DNA of 40,492 nucleotides from Mansonella perstans (Eukaryota > Nematoda > Chromadorea > Rhabditida > Onchocercidae): contig JBAMDO010000325.1 of NCBI GenBank assembly GCA_037074765.1, forward strand, positions 1 to 40,492, given 5' to 3'. A program made the position numbers and the translations under genes. Below the pieces are notes generated by a model. The model was given only the letters and a program-made list of their open reading frames with translations, did not search any database and had not been told where the DNA came from. Shown piece after piece: positions 1-12,292 of this stretch. How positions within the stretch are numbered: the first letter of the stretch is position 1; the number at the start of each line of letters is the position of its first letter.

Positions 1-3000
1 CATCAATGCATCAGTTTAATTTATGTTTCAATTGATTCAAAATCCAGAATTATTAAACAAAGTAATAAAAAACTATGGTAACCGTAATGATAAGGAGTAG
101 AGGGAATATCATTGATAATACTTTTAAATTAATTCAATTTTAATTTAAAATTGGAAAAAAAAACTAATTATTACCAAATAAATTGATTAGTATTGGAAAA
201 GAACAGGCAAAAAAGGTTGCGGATGAATAGATGAATGGATTATTGTGATTTGATAAATGAATGGAAAATACTATATGAGATCGATTAGTTTTGCTTGAAA
301 TAGATTGAAATTCGGTCATTTCAAGCAAAACATTTTGGTGAAATTTTAGGAAATGGACAATACAAAAGGGCAAGTGAAGAAAGAGAACGGATGATTGGAA
401 AAGTAAATCAGGAAATCAATGCTAAATTTGAATTTGTAATTATTTTATTATTATTTCGGCAATTGATTTGTGAACGTATTTACAAGCATTATTCATATGA
501 AATCAATAACCCTATGAAATGGATGATATTGAAATTAGGTAACAATGTTGCATAATTGGCTATACTTTATATTTTTTATCTGGTTACACGGCTAAGCTTA
601 ATCAATAGCAAATAATTGAATAATTTTAATAACATTTATTAAGTTTTTAATAACATTAATTAAGCCGATTATATCATTGAAGAAAAATTCATGCTTCATT
701 TGCTATTGCTATCAATATTAAAAAATAAAATATTTCAGAATTTGTAATGATAAGCTGTCAAAAGATTAGTCATACGTTTTGAAAATACTGACTGCTTCAT
801 TGTAAAATATCAGCTGATTGCAACAATTAAAATAATAAGAATGAATTGATGAAAATATTCAAATAATTAAATAGCAACTGAATGAAATGATTACATTGTC
901 AAAATTTTTTAATAGCTTCAAATATTAATAATATGAATGAGGTAAGAAATCTATTATTTGGCCACTGGGAATCGTTATCATCGCAATATCTATCAAGTCA
1001 CAGGCAGATAAGCTAAACAACAGATTTCTTAACACTTTTTTACCACATATGGGAAGAATCCAAAATGTGGAAAGTATCGAATTTAAAATTTAAAAATTAG
1101 AAATTTAGAATTTAAATCGTATGATGACACATTTGTATTTAAGCTCAAGTTATGGTCGTAACATGACGTTCTTGCTCGGCACCGGGTCTTTTTTTGCTGT
1201 TTAGGAAATTCTTAAATTTATGAATAATTGAGTTTTTAGTACGGGACAATCAATACACTGAATACATCAAATATCGGTTTGTCTACCATAACTGTTAGAT
1301 TGCTAATAGTAATTGTGTGTCATTTTAAAGCTAATATAGAAATGAAATTTTATTTTATATGAATTTTCCAGAAATCGACTGATTCCATTACTATAAAAGT
1401 TTACATCTATATGAGCAGGCGAGAAATCAAATTATTTATAGAAATACGAAAATAATGTTGCTTATAAATATAATTGGTTAAAACTGACAATGAATTTCCA
1501 ATTATTTAATTATAATTAGTATGGAAATGTAGGAATTCAAATATGATGCTAGGATTTCAAACCACTTTGAAATACCCGTCATAATTCGTGCACATAAGTT
1601 TCACATGCTTACCATAATCTGAATGATTTTTTGGTAATAACAATAACGTCTGATTAATAAAGATAACTATTACAGTTGCTATAGATAATAACTATGATAA
1701 TAATAAAATAACAACTGCAATAACAATAATGAAAGTAATAACTGTAATAATAATGATGACAAATAACAATAAAACAAATAAATTGTGATCGACAATAATA
1801 ACTGACATAATAAATGGTGAAAAATGATAATAATAAAAATTAATCAGCGAGAACTTTTGCCAAACAACTTTTAAAAATGCAAAGTAAAAATGGTGGTATT
1901 CAAAAATTTTCAAAAAATTTACATTTGCAAAATAATCAGCTAAACTGAAAAATAATGGAAAAAATAAATTGCTTCAACCAGTATTTGCTATATAAACCAG
2001 AATTGAATTGCAGCATTAATTCACTTCCGCTCGAATGATTTACTAGCAAAAGTTTTCTTTATGTTATGATGATGCTGATGTTGATATTGACGATGATGGT
2101 ATGACAATGTTGATATTTGAAATAAATGAAACGGAAGGAAATGGAATATAACCATAATAGTATTACAAATATCCATTGTTGTATTATCCATTGTTCGGTA
2201 GTACACCGTGATATCATTTATTATTATCATCAGCATCATTTGTCAAATACTATTATTATCAGCATCGTTTACTGACTATTATTATTATCAAAACCTCTTA
2301 TCTGCCATTACTTTTGTTATTATTATTATTATCAGTATTATAATTATTGTTTTTTATTAATATTTATTATTATTAATTTTAGTATTATTTTCTTTCATTA
2401 CATTTCAGTGCAAACAACGCATTTTGCAACAATGTACAGTGTAAACAAATTTAAAACGCTTTTTTCACAAATTGAATGTTTATTTACTAAAAAGAAATCT
2501 GCCGAATTTAGGTAAATTTTTTTGCATTGATTTTCCATTGTTTGTCTCTGAATTGGTAAAGTAATAAAAAGTAGAGAAATATTTAAGAAAACTTTATTGG
2601 AATACATAACTCCAATCTAACTGCTAATGTAAAAAAGAATGATAAAATTAAAAAAATTTACAGTGCATTCTCATTTTTTCTGTTTATCCAATTAATACAT
2701 ACATGTAAACTTAAATTTGGAAATGCGATGTTCCAAATATAGTCGTTAGCACTTCATAAATAAGCAATTTTAAGAATTGAATTTGATGTTTGCACTATAA
2801 TTCTTAAGCATAATAATTATCAGCACACATTAAGTGAAATAAACCATAGTTAACAAAAACAAAGAAAAAATCTCAAAAAAATTCAATTCAAATTCCCACG
2901 TCGTTTTCGCGACAATTAAATGATCTAAACCACGTTTCCCATTCATCATACTACTTGATATTTCAAAAAAATTTCATAGCGAAAAAGAAATTGAAAATTC

Positions 3001-3325
3001 CAGTTAATACATGTATGTCAACCGTGATTTTTAAGATTATAAACTAATTCAAAACACATAATTAGTAGTTTAACATACAAAGAAAAGCAAAAACAGCAAA
3101 ATAATCAATAAACCCTAAAAAATATTACAAAAGACTAGAAAAAGTTTTTGGAGAAATCTTGTCATTTGTAGTAAGAAAATAGGTTAAAAAAACCTATGTA
3201 AAGATGTAGAATGAAAGGGAGTAATGCGACTTAGATAGCGATGGCTCCATAGAACAATTTTAGCAGCTTGTTGATAAAAAGCTAGGTAGTTTGAAAACTT
3301 TAACTTACAAAATTATTAAATTACT
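1..3325. repeat. Block L1: AT-rich noncoding left block of the array
   Basis: This block has no convincing gene; only short low-complexity reading frames are open. It is nearly identical to 31370-34262 (L3), and its right-hand ~1 kb matches 12340-13385 (L2). It contains ATT/ATC-rich microsatellite stretches near 1690-1830 and 2250-2390. It leads directly into the downstream spacer of zinc-finger copy A, just as L2 leads into copy C and L3 into copy F, so it is part of the higher-order repeat. Homology with L3 begins at base 1 of the window, so the true left edge lies outside. Confidence 0.85.
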
Positions 3326-4021
3326 TCATTTCATTCGGATATTAGTCAGAAATTAATCTGACAAGCGCTTCATTTTTTTCAGCTTCAAAATTCTGTTCAT
3401 AAGAATTATGAAATTTCTCATTTAAAATAAAAAGCTGTTATAAGTTGTCTGTTCGCCTTACATTATCACTCTTTGGCGTCTTTTCTTTCTTTTGCACAGT
3501 TTGTTAAGATATATTCCTTAGTTATCAATTTAAAATGCCACTTTTCATCATTTACAAGGTCATTTCATGAGTGGTTTATAAATTGTTTACTTCAAGTAAC
3601 CTGACCTACATCCTTAACCTACATAATCATTAATGAAGAAAATCGAAATTTATAATGAAGTTAAAAAATCACATAAATCATAAGAAAGATTCCTGAGCTT
3701 TGTTTTGAAAAGCTAAACACAAATACAAGGAATTCCTTATCGAACGACATGGAATTCCTTATCGAACGACAAGATCTAGGAAAAAATGAATCTTATCATA
3801 ATCCGTATGACAATAAAGTAAAGAATTAGATCCAGCAAAATGCAAAAAAACGAAAAACAACCAGAATTACCAATAAACAAGGTAAAATAAAATGATTAGA
3901 ATGAAAAAACTTCAAAGTATTTCTACAAATACTAAATCTCCCAGATCTACCAAACTATAAATTTCCTTAAATGAGGAACAGAAGTCATTAAACTAGTAGT
4001 AACTACCGGGTGCTCAATATC
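3326..4021. repeat. Downstream spacer of copy A (type II)
   Basis: Noncoding spacer between block L1 and the stop codon of copy A. It shares sequence with 13386-14498, 17941-18717 and 34263-35391. It carries two copies of a 22-base minisatellite (3729-3770). Compared with the spacers of C and F it lacks about 400 bases next to the gene: sequence ending in TATTT joins directly to the AGGTTGATG of exon 4. Near 3340 it also lacks ~32 bases present in the other copies. No gene seen. Confidence 0.75.
3729..3770. repeat. 22-base minisatellite, two units
   Basis: The unit is GGAATTCCTTATCGAACGAC plus an AT linker. Two units occur here and in the copy D spacer (18424-18467), three in the C and F spacers (13833-13897, 34714-34778), and one in the B, E and G spacers. 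The copy-number variation between otherwise near-identical spacers is read directly from the sequence. Confidence 0.85.
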
Positions 4022-6022
4022 TTATTTAGGTTGATGTTTTTCTTTCACGTGTGTGAAAAATGTTGTTTTTCCAGCGAATACTTTCCCACAACCAGGTCGT
4101 TTGCACTGATAAAGAAATGGTTTCTCGTGCTTTTTCCTATGTTTTATATATTCCGTTTGATTCATCATATTCGCAGCACATTCAGGATAAGGACAGTCAA
4201 ACTGCTTATCTGAAAAACTTCTGATATGACGTTTATATTCATAGTTCACACATTGATGAGTCATTTCTATATTTGTTGCCTGTTTTTTCAACCTAACATA
4301 ATCCAATATGAGCAACGAAGCTTTTAAATGAACCTTTTTAAGAAAAAAGAAACCATTTAAATTCATAGAGATTAGGATACCAATAACTATTATCATTCGC
4401 ATTATTTACAAAGCAAGTGACAAGCAACCCTTTTACGAATGTTAAAAAATGTTCATTCTATTTCAGGCAGACAAATGTAAATTTGCAAAACTAACAAGGT
4501 GTCCCGTGATATTTATGCTGGTGTTGTTTCAAGCTATCTTCTTGTGTGAAATTTTTGGAACAAATTATGCAGTGAAATTGAAATTTAGACTGATGTTTTT
4601 TCTTGTGTTTCCAAAGTCCTCTTAAAGCATTGAATATTCGCCCACAGCCGGGTACTTTGCATTCATAACGAAATGGTTTCTTATGCCCTTTCTTATGTTT
4701 CAAATATTCACTTCTCTTTGTCATACTCGCAGTACATCCTTGATATTCACAGTCATATCTATCTGAAAAACTCTGACATGAAATTTATCTTTATGATATA
4801 CGTTGTGATCAGTTCATTTCATTGCTCGTTTTCTCGAAGTTATTTATTCGCATAAAAACATCAAATTTAAATCTTTTTTGAAAAAATCCTTTTTAAATTC
4901 ATTGGTTATTACGATATCAATAGTGACTCTCTATGGAGGATGGAAAAATGTCGTAGCATAAATTGAATTTTTTATTGATATTCCACTGATGCTTTGCAGA
5001 GCATTTCAAGTGCATTATATTTCAGGGGACAAATATAAAACTGCAAAACTTACTATTTACTCCGCGACACTTTTGTTCATGTCTTTCCTGTGATTGCTTA
5101 GTTGAAAAAAAATCGCCACAATGTTTGCATTCAAATGACTTCTTTTCCTCTTTTTTCTTCATACTCGCATTGTACCTTTTCTCATCTGAACACACTTTTG
5201 TATATTTTTTCAGTTAACATTCTATTACTTCGTCTGCTAACTTATGGAAGCAATCTAAAAGTTGATCATAAGAATCTCAGTGTCATATATTAAACCTACC
5301 AAATTGGGGAGGAAAGCTATTTACTTTTCCTCTCGAGTACTGGAAATTAAAAGTTGGCCTTAGTGTTGTTTTTAATGGAATAATCTTCCACAACAAATAA
5401 GTGTCAAATAGATCAGTTTCTGCTTTCGATTTTTTATGGTCTGCACTCTTAATTTTAAACAAATAAGTCAAATTAAACAATTTTAAAGTATTGAACGAAA
5501 AGTAATTACGCAGTTCTTTACCACTTGTTCCCGGTAATTCGCCAACAGTATTTCTCCATCCACTGTCATGTGCATTTCTGTCTGGATCAAATAGTGATAA
5601 ATCGAAATTGTCGACAGCTTCTCTGGAGAAAGCAGCTGTTTCAGGATCACTTAGTGGCGAATTGTTATCCTCGACAATTTTCCGGATGAAATCAATGTCA
5701 TCACTCGTTTCTAGCGGTTCTTCATCAATATTTCTCAATTCATTGTTATATGCACCTGTATCTGAGCCAAGAATTGACTCCAAATCCATGTGATCAAGGA
5801 CATTATAGTCATCTGAGAAGAAATTATCGCTTATGTGATTCGGTTGAATTACCATTGCATCTTGGTATGAGGTGTCTGAGGCAGCAAGTTGGCGAAGATA
5901 AATAGGCACGGCATTTTGTGAATTAGAATTAATGCCATCATTGTCGGCCTAGGTGTCGAGGAGGATTTCTTCCGAGCTGAAGCAATGCAAAGGAAAATGC
6001 TGAACCAAATGATATATGCCAT
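4022..6022 (-). CDS. Copy A: acidic six-finger C2H2 zinc-finger protein, frameshifted near its N-terminus
   Basis: Model: exon 1 5510-6022, exon 2 5054-5185, exon 3 4496-4762, exon 4 4022-4209. Donors are GTAATT, GTAAGT and GTTAGT; acceptors end in TTCAG or TTTCAG; all junctions are phase 1. Exon 1 starts at an ATG giving a hydrophobic signal-like N-terminus (MAYIIWFSIFLCIASA) followed by an acidic region. Exon 2 has one CX2CX12HX3C finger. Exon 3 has fingers CX4CX12HX3H twice and CX2CX12HX4H. Exon 4 has two CX4C fingers and ends HQPK-stop. One G is missing near 5946 (GTCGGCC versus GTCGGGCC in other copies), which breaks the frame between the signal-like segment and the acidic region. An internal in-frame Met (Met57 of the intact model) leaves about 310 residues open through all exons. 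Finger 2 of exon 3 has helix residues ALRGLWK. The family pattern suggests nucleic-acid binding, but the target is unknown. The gene may be a pseudogene, or the deletion may be an assembly error. Confidence 0.75.
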
Positions 6023-7414
6023 CGATGTAGCGAAGAACAATGCGAATTTTTGCAATGTCCGGAATTCTCGAATGGAAGGTTTTTATTTCGATTTGTCGGA
6101 ATTAAACGACCAAAGGTTGAAATAACTTTTAATGTGATTTCACCAATCGGATTATTTTCCACATTTTGTCTCATTTCCCTATTCATAAATTCAAAGTTTG
6201 CGCTTTTGGACTGTGAAGGAAATTCAGCTAGAGTCGTCGGTTTCGATGCTCAAACCATTGGAAAAAAACGAGATCCTTGTAATTATCATCTAAGTATAGT
6301 TTTTGATTTTTGGGAACATTTTTCAGGCATTTCTGCGTAAAGTTGCATACATTTGGCCAATGCCACGGATGGAACTTCGCTAATGGATGTGTTTTTGAGG
6401 TATTCCAACTATAACTGTTATTACCTTCTAACATATATTCATAACAGAAAGATTTCCCAGTACGAGAGAGAATTTCAATTCAAGCTAAAACAGTTTTGGA
6501 AGGATGGAGCAAAATTTAAATGTTTGTGACAAATAGGATGATAATAAATGATACAATGAATAGTTGGCATCAAACATCAGCACCTGAATGAAATTTTAAT
6601 CTGTACGGTATTGAATTAGTGTGTATTTTTAATCCCGTATGGGTGCCATATGATTTGCATATGCTGTAAAAAATTTTTGATTTTTAATTTTGGTGACGTT
6701 GATTATTTGAAAATGACAACACACTGGCTTATTCGTGACAAATTTATATTATCGTAACATGCTGGCATTTGAATTTTATTAGTTCAAGCATTTACCGTGT
6801 CTTCATAAGGAATTTGGAATTATGTATAGCTTTCGTAAAGCAAAATTCTGCTGGCCTGTGAAGTTTTTTATTTTCGCTATCAATTTCGAAAAAAATAATT
6901 ACCAAAATTAAAATGAGAGCATGAAAGCAAACTGCAATACAAGGTGAGCGATGGAATTGAAATGTGATCATTTGAAAATGTGATTAAAATTCTAGCAATG
7001 AATGAGAAATGTCAGGAATAAGCTAGTGTTTGTCATTTTCAAATATTCAATGTCACCAAAATTAAAGACCGAAATATGGATTAAAAAAAAGTACTGGATT
7101 AAAAAACACAAACTTATTCTATACCGTTAAGATTAAAATTCCATTCAACTGCTGACGTTTAATACCAACTAATCATTGGTATCATTTATGCAAGTTACCA
7201 TTCTATTTGTCACAAACATTTAAATTTTGCTCCATCCTTCCAAAAACTGTTTTAGCTTAAATTGAAATTCTCTCTCGTACTGGGAAAATCTTTCTGCTAT
7301 GAATATATGTTTGAAGGTAATAACTAATTGTTATAGTTGGAATACCTCAAAAACACATCCATCTAGGGAAGTTCCATCCGTGGCATTTGGACAAATGTGT
7401 GTCAACTATACGCC
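6023..7414. repeat. Upstream spacer of copy A with long inverted repeat
   Basis: This spacer separates the start of copy A from the downstream spacer of copy B. It contains a near-palindrome: left arm about 6330-6739, right arm about 7011-7414 (its reverse complement), and an asymmetric loop of about 270 bases. The arms are imperfect, with small indels. Equivalent structures lie upstream of C, D and F. Short open frames occur on both strands near the arm bases but are broken between copies, so I do not call them genes. The promoter of copy A presumably lies here; no specific element is identifiable. Confidence 0.8.
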
Positions 7415-8887
7415 TTTTTAACTGAAAAGACAGCTGAATTACCCACTCCATTTCATTCGGATATTAGTCAGTTAACACTGTCGCATCAAAACGGAAAAGA
7501 ATCATGAAATTAATCTGACAAAGCTTCATTTTTTCAGCTTCAAAATTCTGTTCATAAGAATTATGAAATTTCTCATTTAAAATAAAAAGCTGTTATAAGT
7601 TGTCTGTTCGCCTTACATTATCACTCTTTGGCGTCTTTTCTTTCTTTTGCACAGTTTGTTAAGATATATTCCTTAGTTATCAATTTAAAATGCCACTTTT
7701 CATCATTTACAAGGTCATTTCATGAGTGGTTTATAAATTGTTTACTTCAAGTAACCTGACCTACATCCTTAACCTACATTATTATTAATGAAGAAATTAA
7801 ACGCTTGAAAATCGAAATTTATAATGAGGTTAAAAAATCACATAAATCATGAGAAAGGTTCCTGAGTTTTGTTTTGAAAAGCTAAACACAAATACAAGGA
7901 ATTCCTTATCGAACGACATGGCAAGTAAAACAATTCAAATGACTTGAAGAGCAGCTTGTTTTAAAGATATAATTTTCGTTATGTTTCGCTTTTAGTGTAG
8001 TGCCCACTCAAGTCAATCAAAAAAAAAACCAAATATATGGCCTCACTCAAGTATATCAAAAAAAGATCAAACAAAAGTTATCACAAAAAATGTAATACAT
8101 TATCCAAAATAGAGCGATAACCGGTAAAAAAAAACAAGAATTACTAAAGCAAATGCAGAACTTAATATTAAAATAATCAGTTAATATCAATTAATCTGAA
8201 AGAAAAAATAAACTAAACAAAATTATTATATAATAAAAAAATCAAACCCATCCTTCATTAAAGATCTAGGAAAAAATGAATCTTATCATAATCCATATGA
8301 CAATAAAGTAAGGAACTAGATCCAGCAAAATGCAAAAAAAAATAAACGAAAAAGAACCAAAATTACTAATAACCAAGGTAAAATAAAATGAATAGAATGA
8401 AAAAACTTCAAAGTATTTCTACAAATACTAAATCTCCCCCCAAACCTACCAAACTACATATTTCCTTAAATGAAGAACAGAAGTCATTAAACTAGTAGTA
8501 AATACCGGGAGCTCAATATCTTATTTGCCCTCAAATTAAAACATAACCAGTAAAAGCAATTCCTATTAATAAAAAGTACATACAAATGCACCACATAACA
8601 AGTATTACGTAAGCTATTGCATATTTCCGGAAGCATGTCGTCTGCTGCATTTGTCGAAGAATGCCCGAACTGTGGATATAGTTGCGCTAGGTCTGAATGG
8701 GAATCTTTTAAACGCTATTGCCAAAAGTACTAAAGAAAAAAAAAGTTTAAGAAAAGAAAAGTGTTAAAGGAAAACTTGGCTTATCATGTTTTCGTTGTTT
8801 TGAAGAGTATCATATTTTATTTCAGGCAGACAAATGCAAAATTGCAAAACTAACTGTGTAATCCGCGACACTGACGCTCATGTCTTC
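7415..8887. repeat. Downstream spacer of copy B (type I)
   Basis: Nearly identical to 22123-23589 and 38815-40289. It has the common spacer sequence with a single minisatellite unit, followed by a ~350-base insert (about 7920-8262) absent from type II spacers. The end next to the gene (8640-8887) retains what looks like a relic of another finger exon on the minus strand. It also has a short plus-strand Cys-rich reading frame (see findings). No confident gene. Confidence 0.8.
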
Positions 8888-10689
8888 TCAATTCTTCTCT
8901 ATGTCTGCGACAATTTTCGTTGATTTAGGTTGATGTTTTTCTTTCACGTGTGTAGAAAGTGATGATTGTGCAGTGAATTTTTTCCCACAACCAGGTCGTT
9001 TGCACTGATAAAGAAATGGTTTCTCGTGCTTTTTCCTATGTTTTATATATTCCGCTTGATTCATCATATTCGCAGCACATTCCGGATAAGAACAGTTATA
9101 TTGCTTATCTGAAAAACTTCTGATATGACGTTTATATTCATAGTTCACACATTGATGAGTCATTTCTATATTTGTTGCCTGTTTTTTCAACCTAACGTAA
9201 TCCAATATGAGCAACGAAGTTTTTAAATGAACCTTTTTAAGAAAAAAGAAACCATTTAAATTCATAGAGATTAGGATACCAATAACTATTATCATTCGCA
9301 TTATTTACAAAGCAAGTGACAAGCAACCCTTTTACGAAGGTTAAAAAATGTTCATTCTATTTCAGGCAGACAAATGTAAATTTGCAAAACTAACAAGGTA
9401 TCCCGTGATATCTATGCTGGTGTCGTTTCAAGTTATCTTTTTGTGTGAAATTTTCGGAACAAATTGTGCACTGAAATTTAGACTGATGTTTTTTCTTGTG
9501 TTGCCAAAGTCCTTGTGAACTATTGAATATTCGCCCACAGCTGGGTATTTTGCATTCATAACGAAATGGTTTCTTATGCCCTTTCTTGTGCTTCAAATAT
9601 TCACTTTTCTTTGTCATACTCGCAGTACATCCTTGATATTCACAGTCATACCTATCTGAAAAATTGTGACATTTATCTTTATGATATATGTTGTGATCAG
9701 TTCATTTCATTGCTCGTTTTCTCGAATAAAAACATCAAATTTAAATCTTTTTTGAAAAAATCCTTTTTAAATTCATCGGTTATTATGATATCAATAGTGT
9801 CTCTCAATGGAGGATGGAAAAATGTCGTAGCATAAATTGAATTTTTTATTGGTATTCCACTGATGCTTTGCAGAGCATTTCACGTGCATTATATTTCAGG
9901 GGACAAATATAAAACTGCAAAACTTACTATTTGCTTCACGACATGTTTTTTCATGCCTTTTCTGTGATTGCTTATGTGCAAAAAAATCGCCACAATGTTT
10001 GCATTCAAATGACTTCTTTTCCTCTTTTTTCTTCATACTCGCATTGTACCTTTTCTCATCTGAAGAAACACATTTTTGTATGTTTTTTTCAGTTAACATT
10101 CTATTACTTCGTCTGCTAACTTATTAAAGCAATCTAAAAGTTGATCATAAGAATCTCAGTGTCATATACTAAACCTGCCAACTTGGGGGGAGAAGTTATT
10201 TACTGGAAAAGAAATGTTATTCACTTTTCCTCTCGAGTACTGGAAATTAAAAGTTGGCCTTAGCGTTGTTTTTAATTTAATAATCTTCCACAACAAATAA
10301 GTGTCAATTAGATCAGTTTCTGCTTTCGATTTTTTATGGTCTGCACTCTTAATTTTAAACAAGTAAATCAAATTAAACAATTTTATAGTATTGAACGAAA
10401 AGCAATTACGCAATTCTTTACCACTCGTTCCTGGTAATTCGCCAACAGTATTTCTCCATCCACTGTCATGTGCATTTCTGTCTGGATCAAATAGTGATAA
10501 ATCGAAATTGTCGACAGCTTCTCTGGAGAAAGCAGCTGTTTCAGGATCACTTAGTGGCGAATTGTTATCCTCGACAATTTTCCGGATGAAATCAATGTCA
10601 TCACTCGTTTCTAGCGGTTCTTCATCAATATTTCTCCATTCATTGTTATATGCACCTGTATCTGAGCCAAGAATTGACTCCAAATGACT
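8888..10689 (-). pseudogene. Copy B: zinc-finger gene lacking its 5' end
   Basis: Exon 4 8888-9108, exon 3 9395-9655 and exon 2 9928-10059 are intact, with donors GTTAGT/GTAAGT and acceptors ending TTTTCAG or TTCTTCAG. Exon 1 survives only from 10410 to about 10689. At that point the acidic region (LESILGSDTG...) is cut off and joins an A-rich AAATAAAA/AAATCAA stretch, so the signal-like segment, the start codon and Met57 are all absent. All six fingers keep their zinc ligands. Exon 3 finger 2 has helix residues SSQGLWQ, and exon 4 finger 2 has AQSSLST where other copies have GKTTFFT or EKSTFST. Exon 2 also diverges (AHKQSQKRHEKTC). Exon 4 ends STKIVADIEKN-stop. The copy is probably not expressed as the full protein unless a start is supplied from the flanking sequence. 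Confidence 0.7.
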
Positions 10690-11664
10690 CCAATGTAAAT
10701 GAAAATAAAAATAAATCAAAATAAAAATAAAAATAAATCAAAATGAAAATAAATCAAATTGACTCCAATGTAAATGAACTCCTTCTAATTGGAAACGTTT
10801 TCTAATTTGGACCTCATAGGAGCATTTTAATCGGTGAACATAAAGTTTGTTTAACACATTTGAAGATTTCAAATGTGTTAAGCCAGACTTTTTGTGTTTA
10901 CGGTTTTAAAAAGCGGGAGTTGGTGATAAAAATGAGAGCATGAAAAGCAAATTGCAATACAAAGTGAGCGATAGAATTGAAATGTGACCATTTGAAAATG
11001 TGATTAAAATTCTAGCAATGAATGAGAAATGTCAGGAATAAGCTAGTGTGTTTGTCATTTTCAAATATTCAATGTCACCAAAAATAAAGATCGAAATATG
11101 TAAATCATGCAGCACCCGTATTGGATTAAAAAACACAAACTTATTCAATACCGTTAAGATTAAATTTCATTCAACTGCTGACATTTAATACCAACTACTC
11201 ATTGGTATCATTTATTATCATCCTATTTGTCACAAACATTTAAATTTTGCTCCATCCTTCCAAAAACTGTTTTAGCTTAAATTGAAATTCTCTTTCGTAC
11301 TGGGAAAATTTTTCTGCTATGAATATATGTTAGAAGGTAATAACTAATTGTTACAGTTGGAATACCTCAAAAACACATCCATCTAGGGAAGTTCCATCCG
11401 TGGCATTTGGCCAAATGTATGTCAACTATACGCCAGAAATGCCTGAAAAATGTTCCCAAAAATCAAAAACTATACTCAGATGATGATTACCAGAATCTCG
11501 TTTGAGCATCGAAACCGACGACTACAGCTTAATTTCCTTCACAGTCTAAAAGCGCAAACTGCCAACTTGTGAATAAGGAAATGAGACAAAATGTGGGAAA
11601 TAATCAGATTATAAAATCAGATTAAAAACCATTTCAATCTTTGATCGTTTAATTCCGACAAATC
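10690..11664. repeat. Inverted flank between head-to-head copies B and B'
   Basis: The first ~90 bases are A-rich simple sequence with two copies of GACTCCAATGTAAATGA. The rest (about 10781-11660) matches the right-arm type spacer of other copies and is the reverse complement of the region upstream of copy E (about 25700-26530). It therefore corresponds to the upstream flank of a gene reading on the plus strand, consistent with B' following it. No gene seen. Confidence 0.7.
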
Positions 11665-12292
11665 GAATACATAAAACACAAAAGGAAGGACAAGAAGCCA
11701 TTTCGCTTTGAATGCAAACATTGTTGCGATTTTTTATATGTAAGCAATCACAGGAAAGACATGAACAAAAGTGTCGCGGAGTAATAGTAAGTTTTGCAGT
11801 TTGATAAAAAAGTTCAATGCAAAAGCTGTTTCAAAGACTTCACACGGAAAGATAGCTTGATTGAACACCAGCATAAGTATCACGGAACGCTTTGTTAATT
11901 TTGCAAATTTACATTTGTCTACCTGAAATAGAATGAACGTTTTTTTAACCATCATAAGAAATTACTTGTCACCTGTTTTGTAAATAATGCCACTGATAAT
12001 AGTTATTACTACCCTAATAATCTATGAATTTAAATGGTCTCTTTTTTCTTAAAAAGGTTTATTTAAAAACTTCGTTGCTCGTACTGGATTATGTGAGGTT
12101 GAAAAAGCAGGCAAGAAATAGTAGAAAATGATCCATCAATGTGTGAACTGCAAATGTAAATGTCATACCAGGAGTTTTTCAGATAAGCATTATGACTATC
12201 CTTATCCTCAGTGTATTGCAACTATGATGAATCAAACGGAATATATAAACCACAGGACAAAGAAACAAATAATCGAACTCAAACTGCAATAA
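11665..12292 (+). pseudogene. B': inverted, scrambled zinc-finger relic
   Basis: This is the only plus-strand member of the family. From 11665 it encodes an exon-3-like finger linker (EYIKHKRKDKKPFRFEC) that runs directly into an exon-2-like finger (ECKHCCDF...). This is frameshifted after the VSNH region and ends at a GTAAGT-like donor. A few bases later (11818-11898) there is an exon-3 third-finger sequence with CX2CX12HX4H intact, ending HGTLC-stop. After an intron-like stretch, a TTTTTCAG acceptor at 12182 introduces an exon-4-like segment (12183-12292). Its first finger has lost the first Cys (HYDYPYPQC), and it stops soon after. Pieces are missing and rearranged, so it is a pseudogene. 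Confidence 0.8.

Noticed and set aside
2021..2239. Minus-strand frame MMLMIIINDITVYY..., repeated at 33405-33623
   Set aside because: Low-complexity frame over ATC/ATT microsatellite sequence. It is identical in both places only because the L blocks are near-identical.
4673..4855. Plus-strand frames beginning MVSYALS, present opposite exon 3 of nearly every copy
   Set aside because: They are antisense shadows of the finger exon. Their conservation follows from the minus-strand coding sequence, which has splice sites and zinc ligands.
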